Source of the DNA: a virus | Length of the DNA: 33,394 bases | IMG/VR virus record: IMGVR_UViG_3300031977_000802 | Span: 1-33,394 of that record | Strand: one strand, 5' to 3' | Part shown: one piece after another, positions 20,440 through 28,008 of the stretch | Numbering within the stretch: position 1 is the stretch's first letter | How the letters are laid out: each line of letters opens with the position of its first letter | Made by a program: the position numbers and the translations under genes | Notes under the pieces: model-generated | Told to the model about the DNA's origin: nothing | The model's database searches: none | The model's input: the letters and a program-made list of their open reading frames with translations, nothing else

Positions 20440-21365
20440 TGGCATTACAATCATCAGGACCAATAAGTATTCAAGACATTGCGACAGAGTTTGAGGACGC
20501 AGCTCCTCATTCTTTGTCCGAGTTTTATGGTGCTGCATCTGGCGTACCTACTTCAGGGGCAATTAAAGTAGCTCAGGATTTTTATGGTAAAGCTAATGCT
20601 GCTTATTTCCAAGGAACGGGAGGCACAGTAAATACCTATAACGGTTATACCTATCATGTGTTTACTGCTAGTAGTACTTTTACTGTGACTAATGCGGGTA
20701 ATGCAGTAGGTAATGCTGAGTTTGATGTCATGGTGGTTGCCGGTGGTGGTGGAGGCGGTAGCGGTGGTCTATCACGTGGTGGCGGTGGTGCAGGTGGTCT
20801 TTTGCACTCTACTGGCTTAACTGCGAGTGTGCAGGGATACACAATTACAGTTGGTGCAGGAGGTGCTACAGGAAGCAACGGCTCTAACAGTTCAGCTTTT
20901 GGTATAACATCTACTGGCGGTGGTAGAGGTGGTTCACAATACGGTGCTGGACCTACTTCTGGTGGTTCAGGCGGTGGTTCTGCTTATAACCAAGGAAGTG
21001 GTGGCGCAGGTATTTCGGGCCAAGGTAACAATGGCGGTTACGCTGCGGGGGGCAGGTACGCTAAGTCTGGAGGTGGTGGCGGTGCTACTGAAGTAGGCCA
21101 GAGTACATCCGGAGATTTTAACCAAGCTAGAGACGGCGGTGATGGCGCTAATAAATCGTCATACTACGGTACATCTGTAGGTGAATCAGGATGGTTTGCC
21201 GGAGGCGGTTCTGGTTATCACGGAGAAACTGGTATGGGTACTGGCGGTTTAGGCGGTGGCGGTAATCGTGCACAATCAGGTCAAGCAAACACTGGCGGTG
21301 GCGGTGGTGGTGCTGCCGGAGGGGGCAGTGGTATTGTTATTGTACGTTATTTAACCCCTGCATAG
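20439..21365 (+). CDS. Glycine-rich tail adhesin
   Basis: A 308-residue protein. The N-terminal part (MALQSSGPISIQDIATEFED, then 'HSLSEFYGAASG') is a tail-attachment region seen in marine phages. Residues ~99-300 are dominated by Gly runs separated by short variable segments, ending in 'GSGIVIVRYLTPA'. Such Gly-rich domains form packed polyglycine-II helices in the gp38-type adhesins of T-even phages, with the variable loops contacting the host receptor. It starts on the last base of the fibre gene (TAATG) and is probably the receptor-binding tip. The structural analogy is inferred from composition. Confidence 0.75.
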   Translation: MALQSSGPISIQDIATEFEDAAPHSLSEFYGAASGVPTSGAIKVAQDFYGKANAAYFQGTGGTVNTYNGYTYHVFTASSTFTVTNAGNAVGNAEFDVMVVAGGGGGGSGGLSRGGGGAGGLLHSTGLTASVQGYTITVGAGGATGSNGSNSSAFGITSTGGGRGGSQYGAGPTSGGSGGGSAYNQGSGGAGISGQGNNGGYAAGGRYAKSGGGGGATEVGQSTSGDFNQARDGGDGANKSSYYGTSVGESGWFAGGGSGYHGETGMGTGGLGGGGNRAQSGQANTGGGGGGAAGGGSGIVIVRYLTPA

Positions 21366-21374
21366 GAATAAAGT

Positions 21375-21719
21375 ATGTCTCATTATGCAAAAGTTATAAA
21401 TAACATTGTTGAAGAAGTAATTGTTGCTGAACAAGATTTTATTACAACATTACCTGACTCAGAACATTGGATTCAAACATCGTATAACACGCATGGAGGG
21501 CAGCATCCAGAAGGACGCCCTTTACGTAAAAACTTTGCAGGTATAGGTTTTTCTTATGATCCTGTTAAAGATGCTTTTATTCCTCCAAAGCCTTTTGACT
21601 CATGGTTACTTAATAATGAAACGTGTTTATGGGAAGCTCCTGTATCTCCACCATTAAACGCGAATAATTATTATTGGGATGAAGCTACTCGTTCATGGGT
21701 AGTGGTTACAGGGGAATAA
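21375..21719 (+). CDS. Tail-fibre-associated accessory protein
   Basis: A 114-residue protein: 'HYAKVINNIVEEVIVAEQDF', 'GGQHPEGRPLRKNFAGIGFSYD', 'DAFIPPKPFDSWLLNNETCLWEAP' and a C-terminal 'YYWDEATRSWV'. I recognise this pattern from marine phages, including T4-like cyanophages, where it is located with fibre and baseplate genes. Its exact function is unknown; a small beta-rich fibre-associated or decoration protein is likely. AGGAAT precedes the ATG. Confidence 0.72.
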   Translation: MSHYAKVINNIVEEVIVAEQDFITTLPDSEHWIQTSYNTHGGQHPEGRPLRKNFAGIGFSYDPVKDAFIPPKPFDSWLLNNETCLWEAPVSPPLNANNYYWDEATRSWVVVTGE

Positions 21720-21722
21720 TGT

Positions 21723-21989
21723 ATGGATGAGTCACGCTTTGACAGACTTGAACAAAAGATTGATAAGCTAACTGATGCTGTGACAAAGATTGTCCGTGTC
21801 GAAGAACAACTTATCTCCAACAACAAACGTGTAGATCGCTTAGAGCTACGGATGGACAAGACAGAAGATGACATTGATAGTCTTGCTGACATTATAAGAA
21901 CTAATCAAAGTGTTAGTACGTTTGCTGAACGTCTCTTCTGGATTGTTGTTACAGCCGCTGTAAGTGCTTTATTTTGGTTTATGAGGTAA
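21723..21989 (+). CDS. Coiled-coil membrane protein, lysis cassette
   Basis: An 88-residue protein. Residues ~6-60 are a charged coiled coil (FDRLEQKIDKLTDAV and following, then KRVDRLELRMDKTEDDIDSL) and residues ~70-87 are a single C-terminal membrane segment. It directly precedes the holin-like and endolysin genes. This topology fits a small lysis accessory protein, such as an alternative holin or a spanin-like component. The membrane anchor is C-terminal, unlike most inner-membrane spanins, so I leave it unassigned. Confidence 0.6.
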   Translation: MDESRFDRLEQKIDKLTDAVTKIVRVEEQLISNNKRVDRLELRMDKTEDDIDSLADIIRTNQSVSTFAERLFWIVVTAAVSALFWFMR

Positions 21990-22361
21990 ATGATGTTAGG
22001 CGTTATTAGTAAAATCTTTGGATCAGGTGACGTAATCTCTAAAGGTATTGATCTTATCGATTCAATGCACACAAGCACAGAAGAAGAGATTGTAGCTAAG
22101 ACTAAGGCTAAGGTAGACATCATGAATGCGTATGCCCCGTTTAAACTGGCACAGCGTTACCTAGCTCTGATGTTCACTGCTGTGTTTATCTTTATCATGG
22201 TCAACGGTGTGTTAGGTTCTCTGTATGGCGTAGTACCTTTAGAGAACGTAGAAGAAGCTAAACGCTTTGCCAATGAAATGTGGCTAGGTGAGATCATGTT
22301 AACTATCGTAGGGTTTTACTTTGGCGGTGGTGTCGTAGAGTCAATCAAAGGTAAAAAGTAA
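21990..22361 (+). CDS. Putative holin
   Basis: A 123-residue protein with two membrane segments (about 57-80 and 98-116), an amphipathic N-terminal region and a short basic tail (ESIKGKK). The 'PFKLAQRYLALMFTAVFIFI' entry into the first segment resembles 3TM-type phage holins. It ends overlapping the endolysin start as TAATG, the usual holin-endolysin order. It would form lesions in the inner membrane that release the endolysin. Two adjacent ATGs (21990 and 21993) could give dual starts; GAGG fits either. Identity is based on topology and position. Confidence 0.72.
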   Translation: MMLGVISKIFGSGDVISKGIDLIDSMHTSTEEEIVAKTKAKVDIMNAYAPFKLAQRYLALMFTAVFIFIMVNGVLGSLYGVVPLENVEEAKRFANEMWLGEIMLTIVGFYFGGGVVESIKGKK

Positions 22362-22732
22362 TGTCTCAATACTTCAGTGATAAAGAAATGGCATGTAAGC
22401 ATTGCGGTAAAGTTAACATGGACCCTTTGTTCATGGATTACCTTGATGAAGTACGTGAACAATACGGCAAACCATTGATTGTTACGTCAGGTTATCGCTG
22501 TCCTGAACATCCTATTGAAGCTAAGAAAACTAAAGCAGGTGCACACACTACAGGCCGTGCTGTTGACTTTGCAGTAGATCGTAAAGACGCTTACGAATTA
22601 TTAGAGATTGCTATAGGTACTGATTGGTTTACTGGTATTGGTATACAGCAGAAAGGCTCAGGCCGTTTTATTCATTTAGACATTTGTGAAGAACCAGAGA
22701 TGTCTCCTCGACCTACCATTTGGAGTTACTAA
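22361..22732 (+). CDS. Endolysin, M15-family L-Ala-D-Glu or D,D-peptidase
   Basis: A 123-residue Peptidase_M15_3-type protein. The zinc ligands are in place: H62 and D69 in 'GAHTTGRAVDF' (HxxxxxxD) and H105 in 'RFIHLD', with the substrate motif 'SGYRCPEHP' at 43-51. The enzyme cleaves peptide bonds in peptidoglycan cross-links or stems and lyses the cell at the end of infection. There is no signal peptide, so it needs the adjacent holin. Length and motifs are typical of single-domain phage endolysins; the exact bond cut cannot be told from sequence. Confidence 0.9.
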   Translation: MSQYFSDKEMACKHCGKVNMDPLFMDYLDEVREQYGKPLIVTSGYRCPEHPIEAKKTKAGAHTTGRAVDFAVDRKDAYELLEIAIGTDWFTGIGIQQKGSGRFIHLDICEEPEMSPRPTIWSY

Positions 22733-23574
22733 TGGCAGACTTACCACAGTACACTGGCGTAACTTATGATGCCGGATACTTTAAACAACCACAAGAAAGC
22801 ATGGCAGAATACATGCAACGTCTTGCAATGCAGCGTGCATCAGGTGTATTAGGCGGTGGCGGTATGCTCAATACTGCAACTGTGGATCAAGAGATCACGG
22901 ACAAAGACTTAGGTTCTGTACAGCAGAATTGTCCTGCAGGCTACCGTTGGAACGGTAACGCATGTGTACTTATCAATGAAAGTGATGAAACGCAAAAACT
23001 TCCAGAAGTAAGTAAGCAACAAGCATACGAAGGCGCTCGTTGGCTACTTGACAATCCTATGGCAGCAGACGCTCTACGTGCTGTTATGCCATTTGGAATA
23101 GGTTCTCTTTTAATGAGTGATCGTCAGTTAGAAGGACAAGTACGTAATACACAGAATGAAGCTACAAAGAGTCAAGGCTTCTTACAGTACTTGATGGGTA
23201 AAGATGGTGACGTAGTTCTTGGTGATCGAGGTACAGGATCGGGTAGTCTTGTTACGGGTAAAGAAACAGAAATAACTCGTGGCATGTTCCCTGAAATCTT
23301 TGATCCTCTTAAGTTTAGTGCTACATACGGTACACAAGCAGCAAACGTAGACCCCACTAAAGGAATGTTTATGGGTGCTGTTACTACCGGTCCTGATGCA
23401 ATTAATCCTACGGCATCTAACTGGTCTATTGTTGATAACGATAGTAGTCCCACTGGTTCTATTAGTGTGTACACTCCTTCTGAGTGGTCTCCAAGTGACA
23501 TTACTTCTACACCTAGTACGTCTAATGAGACACCTGATTGGTACTCAGCTGCTACTGGTGAAGATTGGGATTAA
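22732..23574 (+). CDS. Putative virion protein, function unknown
   Basis: A 280-residue protein starting MADLPQYTGVTYDAGYFKQP. It has an internal 'CPAGYRWNGNACV' pair of cysteines, a hydrophobic 'ALRAVMPFGIGSLL' segment and a Ser/Thr/Pro-rich C-terminus. No domain is recognised. It sits between endolysin and tail tube genes in the virion block, so it is probably a minor structural or ejected protein. The ATG at 22732 shares a base with the endolysin stop and follows TTGGAG. A promoter lies immediately after it. Confidence 0.55.
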   Translation: MADLPQYTGVTYDAGYFKQPQESMAEYMQRLAMQRASGVLGGGGMLNTATVDQEITDKDLGSVQQNCPAGYRWNGNACVLINESDETQKLPEVSKQQAYEGARWLLDNPMAADALRAVMPFGIGSLLMSDRQLEGQVRNTQNEATKSQGFLQYLMGKDGDVVLGDRGTGSGSLVTGKETEITRGMFPEIFDPLKFSATYGTQAANVDPTKGMFMGAVTTGPDAINPTASNWSIVDNDSSPTGSISVYTPSEWSPSDITSTPSTSNETPDWYSAATGEDWD

Positions 23575-23581
23575 ATAACGC

Positions 23582-23610
23582 TTGACTTTTGGGTAGTTTT
23601 ATGCTACCCT
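23582..23610 (+). promoter_or_regulatory. Internal late promoter for tail-tube and internal virion genes
   Basis: TTGACT, 17 bases, TACCCT with TGC before the -10. Its -10 is the same as the leftward promoter at 7238-7266. It is in the short gap before the tail-tube gene. The poor -10 suggests dependence on the extended element. Confidence 0.66.
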
Positions 23611-23635
23611 CAATTACATAAATACGGTGTATAAC

Positions 23636-24283
23636 ATGACGTACCTTCAAATGGTAAACAATGTACTGAAACGACTACGTGAACGTGAAGTTAGCTCAGT
23701 AAATGAAAACTCTTACTCCGCATTGATTGGTGTTTTACTAAATGATGCGAAAAAAGAAGTAGAAAACAGTTGGGACTGGAGTGCATTACGCACTTCTTTT
23801 GCTGCTACTACTTCTTCTAATGTCTACAGCTACTCTTTAACTGGGTCAGGTAATACTGTTAAGATGCTTAACGTATTTAATGATACAGATGATGTCGAGA
23901 TGAAATACGCAGATGCTAAGTGGATGACTCAGCAAATGCTATTGGACAATCGTCAAGAAGGCTCTCCTTACTACTACTCTTTTAACGGTATTGATGCTAA
24001 CGGTGATACTGTCGTGGACATCTACCCTATTCCTGACGGTACATACAATCTTTATTTCAACGCAGTAGATCGCAACGCTGAGTTAGAAGATAACGCAGAT
24101 GAAACAATTCTACCAACTCAACCTATTCTTCTATTAGCTTATGCTAAGGCTATTGAAGAGCGTGGTGAAGATGGAGGCATTGGAGCATCGTCTGCTTATG
24201 CTACAGCTAATCGCTCACTAAACGATCACATCAGTCTTGATGCAATCAAACACCCTGAAGAACTAATCTGGCAGGAAGTATAA
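23636..24283 (+). CDS. Tail tubular protein A (gp11-like)
   Basis: A 215-residue protein. The start 'MTYLQMVNNVLKRLREREVSS', followed by 'LLNDAKKEVENSWDWSALR' and 'PILLLAYAKAIEERGEDGG', is the arrangement of podovirus tail-tube adaptor proteins (T7 gp11 type), which form the ring connecting the portal to the nozzle. It is followed immediately by the gp12-like gene, the normal order. The ATG at 23636 is preferred to a GTG three codons upstream; both have weak ribosome-binding sites. Confidence 0.85.
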   Translation: MTYLQMVNNVLKRLREREVSSVNENSYSALIGVLLNDAKKEVENSWDWSALRTSFAATTSSNVYSYSLTGSGNTVKMLNVFNDTDDVEMKYADAKWMTQQMLLDNRQEGSPYYYSFNGIDANGDTVVDIYPIPDGTYNLYFNAVDRNAELEDNADETILPTQPILLLAYAKAIEERGEDGGIGASSAYATANRSLNDHISLDAIKHPEELIWQEV

Positions 24284-25830
24284 TGGCTAAACCGCTACAG
24301 TCAGCAAGTATTGCAGCCCCTGGGTTTTACGGGCTCAACACTCAGGAGAGTTCTATTACTCTCGCTGCGGGCTTTGCGCTGCAAGCAGACAACTGTGTTA
24401 TAGATAAGTACGGTCGTCTAGGTGCACGTAAAGGTTGGCAGCTACTAACGGAAGGGCACACAGGCGTTAACCTGTTAGGTGCTCATGAGTTTATTGACAT
24501 TAACGGTACACGCTACTTCGGTGCTTGGTCTGACACAGGCTTCTACATTGTTGATGGCGCTACTCTAACGTCAGTTACGTACAACGGCTCTAACGACCTA
24601 AGTGATAACAACTGGGATACAGCAACTCTTAACGATGCTGCATACCTTGTGTCACGTGATCATAAGATGATTTACTTTAGCCCAACATCAGGTGTTCTTG
24701 ATGATGTGGTTAACGTAGCGTCTAACAGTAACAAGTTTGTACCACAGCCTAACACTATCCTCTCTGCTTACGGACGACTATGGGCAGCAGACACTACAGA
24801 TAATAAAACAACAGTGTACTGGTCTGACTTGCTTGATGGTGTTACATGGGAAGATGGCACTGCAGGTTCAATTGACTTGTCGTCTGTACTTGTTAACGGT
24901 AATGATGAGATTGTTGCATTAGGTGCGCACGCAGGTCGCCTCATAATCTTCTGTAAAGACAACGTAGTTATCTACGGGGATACAGATGGCGATACATCAT
25001 TGAACCCTGCCACTATGCGTCTTGTCGAGGTTATCAACGGTGTTGGTTGCATCTCACGTGATAGCGTACAGAACACTGGTACTGACATCTTGTTCCTAGC
25101 TAAGGATGGCTTACGTTCACTCGGTCGTTTGATTCAGGAGAAGTCACAGCCAATGCGTGATTTGTCTAAGAACATTCGTGATGACCTTGTACGTGAAGTA
25201 TTGAACAGTGATCCCACTGCTGTGAAGAGTGTCTACTCTGCATCAGAGGCATTCTACTTATTACTAATCCCTGAGTATCAACGTATGTACTGTTTTGATA
25301 CGCGCTCTATGCTACAGGACGGCTCAGCACGTGTTACTGTCTGGGATAACCAAGTGCAGAGTAACATGATTGAAGCTAACAATACATTGTACTTTACGGG
25401 TATTGATGGTATGTCACGGTACTACGGCTACACAGATAATGGCAATACTTACAGAATAAAATACTACACTAACTACTTTGACTTTGGGGACTCGACTAAA
25501 CAGAAGTTCTTGAAGCGTCTGTCTACCACATTGATTGGTGGTTCTGGTCAGGACATCGTACTTAAAGTAGGTTATGACTATGACGACAGCTATCGTTCAT
25601 TCCCTGTTCAAATAACATCACAAGCTAATGCTGAGTATGGTATAGCAGAGTATGGTGCCAACGCAGCTATAGTAGCTGAATACACAGTTGGTACATTGTC
25701 AGACACAGTACGTGCTCCTGTTGGTGGATCAGGCGGTGTATTACAGGTAGGATTTGAAGCAACGATTAACGGAAGTCAGCTATCTATTCAGAAGCTAGAC
25801 ATCTACACTAAAGAAGGACGGGTATACTAA
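24283..25830 (+). CDS. Tail tubular protein B / nozzle protein
   Basis: A 515-residue protein: 'MAKPLQSASIAAPGFYGLNT' then 'FALQADNCVIDKYGRLGARKGW' is the characteristic start of podovirus nozzle or stabilisation proteins in marine phages. Repeated beta segments follow, consistent with a beta-propeller-like body, ending in 'LDIYTKEGRVY'. It is shorter than T7 gp12 (about 790 residues) and closer to P22 gp10-type stabilisers. It would close the tail tube and bind the fibres. It overlaps both neighbours as TAATG. Confidence 0.82.
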   Translation: MAKPLQSASIAAPGFYGLNTQESSITLAAGFALQADNCVIDKYGRLGARKGWQLLTEGHTGVNLLGAHEFIDINGTRYFGAWSDTGFYIVDGATLTSVTYNGSNDLSDNNWDTATLNDAAYLVSRDHKMIYFSPTSGVLDDVVNVASNSNKFVPQPNTILSAYGRLWAADTTDNKTTVYWSDLLDGVTWEDGTAGSIDLSSVLVNGNDEIVALGAHAGRLIIFCKDNVVIYGDTDGDTSLNPATMRLVEVINGVGCISRDSVQNTGTDILFLAKDGLRSLGRLIQEKSQPMRDLSKNIRDDLVREVLNSDPTAVKSVYSASEAFYLLLIPEYQRMYCFDTRSMLQDGSARVTVWDNQVQSNMIEANNTLYFTGIDGMSRYYGYTDNGNTYRIKYYTNYFDFGDSTKQKFLKRLSTTLIGGSGQDIVLKVGYDYDDSYRSFPVQITSQANAEYGIAEYGANAAIVAEYTVGTLSDTVRAPVGGSGGVLQVGFEATINGSQLSIQKLDIYTKEGRVY

Positions 25831-26432
25831 TGTCTAACTATACTAAACTAACTGACTTTGCCTCTAAGGATACTCTTCCTTCTGGCAATGCTGCAAAGAT
25901 TCTAAAGGGTACAGAAATTGACGATGAGTTTGAAGCCATTGAAGCAGCTATAGAAACTAAGGCTGACATTTCGTATGTAGATGCTATTAACTTGTCTGTG
26001 GTATGGCCTGTAGGTTCTGTCTACATAAACGCTTCTTCTTCGTCTAATCCATCTACTCTTCTTGGATTTGGTACTTGGGTTGAGATAGGAGCAGGTAAGG
26101 TTCTTGTCGGTCAAGACGCTGCGGATACATCGTTTGATACGTTAGGTGCTACTGGTGGTAGTAAAGATGCAATTGTTGTTGAACATACTCATACAGCATC
26201 AACTAGCACTGCAGGTGAGCACACTCACTCAGTAACCAATGCAGGTCGAGATGGTAGTTTAGGCGGTTACTTTGACAAAGCATCTAGCACAGGTGAGAAC
26301 ATAGGTTCTGATGCTATGGAACCGGCAGGTGAGCACACTCATGACATTACTGTTGATTCTACTGGTCAAAGCGGCACTAACGCTAATTTACAGCCGTATG
26401 TCGTTGTTAAAATGTGGCAGCGTACAGCTTAA
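25830..26432 (+). CDS. Tail protein with HxH repeats
   Basis: A 200-residue protein. 'WPVGSVYINASSSSNPSTLL' and 'GTWVEIGAGKVLVG' form the tail collar/short-fibre signature, and the C-terminus 'NLQPYVVVKMWQRTA' is typical of the same family. Three HTH triplets occur (H119-H121, H131-H133, H169-H171). In trimeric phage fibres, HxH motifs coordinate metal ions such as iron along the axis, so this is probably a small trimeric tip or spike. It lies after the nozzle gene, consistent with attachment there. Confidence 0.78.
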   Translation: MSNYTKLTDFASKDTLPSGNAAKILKGTEIDDEFEAIEAAIETKADISYVDAINLSVVWPVGSVYINASSSSNPSTLLGFGTWVEIGAGKVLVGQDAADTSFDTLGATGGSKDAIVVEHTHTASTSTAGEHTHSVTNAGRDGSLGGYFDKASSTGENIGSDAMEPAGEHTHDITVDSTGQSGTNANLQPYVVVKMWQRTA

Positions 26433-26448
26433 TTAAGAGGAATAAATA

Positions 26449-27255
26449 ATGGGTTTCTTTGATACTATCACAGGAGCAATTGCTGACAATCCTTTCCAAG
26501 CAATTGGCACAGGATTAGGTGTTATTGGTTCTATTAATGCAGGTAACGCAGCAGAAGACGCAGCAGCAGCTCAGTTAGAAGCAGCTAAGATTGCAGCAGA
26601 CGCAGCAGCATTTAAACCATACAGTGTCACTACTGGTCTTGGTACTTCTTACTTTGATACTGAAGGTAAAACTGCAGGGTATGGACTTGATCCTGCTCTA
26701 GCAGCATGGCGTGATCAGATGATGTTGGCAGCAGGACAAGCTATGCCTACGTCATTTGACACTACAGCTAACGCACAGCAATACTACGATGAGATGCAAG
26801 CTATGATGGCTCCTTCTCGTCAGCAAGAAAACCTACAGATGCAACAGGACTTGTTCGGTTCTGGTCGTCTAGGTATGCGTATGGCAGGTGCAGGAGCAGG
26901 TGCAGGAAGCGGTATGGTACAGCCTGACGTATTTGGCATGAACCAAGCACGTGCACAGGCAGATCAGGCTCTAGCTCAACAGGCTCGTGCTCAAGCACAG
27001 ACAGAACTTGATCAGGCTATTGCTCGTGGTACTGGTTTGTTCCAGACTGGTGTTGGTATTGAACAGCTTGGTCTTACTCCTCTTGAACTTGGTGGTACAT
27101 TCGGTGGTTACGGTAGCTCAGCAGGTAGCTCACAAGCTAACGCTCTATTGCAGGGTGGTCTAGGTGCAGCTCAGGCTAACTTGGCAGCAGGTCTAGGCTC
27201 TAGCAACATGCTAGGTCAGCTTGGTCTTGGTCTAATGAAATTTAATCAGGAGTAA
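26449..27255 (+). CDS. Internal virion protein 1 (ejection protein)
   Basis: A 268-residue protein with a Gly-zipper hydrophobic stretch near 18-36 (IGTGLGVIGSINAGNAAEDA) and an Ala/Gln-rich helical body with Gly-rich patches. It lacks Cys. This composition is typical of podovirus internal core proteins that are ejected into the cell envelope to form the DNA channel (T7 gp14 role). The gene order, first of three before the large internal protein, supports this. GAGGAATAA precedes the ATG. Confidence 0.72.
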   Translation: MGFFDTITGAIADNPFQAIGTGLGVIGSINAGNAAEDAAAAQLEAAKIAADAAAFKPYSVTTGLGTSYFDTEGKTAGYGLDPALAAWRDQMMLAAGQAMPTSFDTTANAQQYYDEMQAMMAPSRQQENLQMQQDLFGSGRLGMRMAGAGAGAGSGMVQPDVFGMNQARAQADQALAQQARAQAQTELDQAIARGTGLFQTGVGIEQLGLTPLELGGTFGGYGSSAGSSQANALLQGGLGAAQANLAAGLGSSNMLGQLGLGLMKFNQE

Positions 27256-27257
27256 TC

Positions 27258-27995
27258 ATGGCTACTAACATCGCAGGATTATTTTCAAATCCAAATGACA
27301 TTCGTGCAGAACGTCTAAACGAACTAGCTCAGCAACGTCAAGCCATCTCTAACATGGGTGGCTCTATGTCTGATCTTCTTGGTCAGGTTGCTGCAGGTGG
27401 TGGTGCTACTGGTGCTATGATGGCTGAAGGACTAGGCGGTATGTTTGGTCTTAAGACTCGTGAAGAACAGAAGGCTGCTCAGCTTAACGACATGGCTAGT
27501 AACTTTGACTTGAATACGTCAACTGGTCTTGCGTCATTTGCTAAACAGCTTAACGACATGGGCATGACGAAAGAAGCTATCATGGTCATGGATAAGTACC
27601 AGTCTGTATTAGGTGCTGAGCGTGCTGAGCAGGATCGTCAGGAGCGTATTGCTAAAGGTGATACTCGTACCATGACTAAACCTGTTATGCTGCAAGAACC
27701 TGTATGGAATACCAAAAAGACTGAAGTTGTTGGCTACAAGCCTGTTGTTAAGAACGTGTCGTGGACTCAGACTTGGAATCCTAAGACTAAGACTTGGGAA
27801 CCTGCTGAACCACCTACAGGTAACTCGACAGGTAACGGCACATCTGGTATGGTAAGCACTACAAGCGGTAACGCTCGTGCTGCTCAAGGTACTACTGTAG
27901 CACGTCCAGTTCCACCTCCTGATCCTAAACAGATGGAAATAGATCAGAAACCGATGGACCCTTGGGATGAGTTTAGCCGTAACGGTATGATGTAA
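27258..27995 (+). CDS. Internal virion protein 2
   Basis: A 245-residue protein starting MATNIAGLFSNPNDIRAERL, with a helical Gly/Met/Ala-rich first half and a Pro/Thr/Trp-rich second half (a 'VSWTQTWNPKTKTWEPAEPP' segment). The first half resembles ejection proteins of marine podoviruses, with repeated 'LNDM' helices. It is placed between the other two internal virion genes and is probably a core component in the head (T7 gp15 position). CAGGAG precedes the start. No enzyme motif is visible. Confidence 0.66.
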   Translation: MATNIAGLFSNPNDIRAERLNELAQQRQAISNMGGSMSDLLGQVAAGGGATGAMMAEGLGGMFGLKTREEQKAAQLNDMASNFDLNTSTGLASFAKQLNDMGMTKEAIMVMDKYQSVLGAERAEQDRQERIAKGDTRTMTKPVMLQEPVWNTKKTEVVGYKPVVKNVSWTQTWNPKTKTWEPAEPPTGNSTGNGTSGMVSTTSGNARAAQGTTVARPVPPPDPKQMEIDQKPMDPWDEFSRNGMM

Positions 27996-28008
27996 ATAGG
28001 AGATAGCA

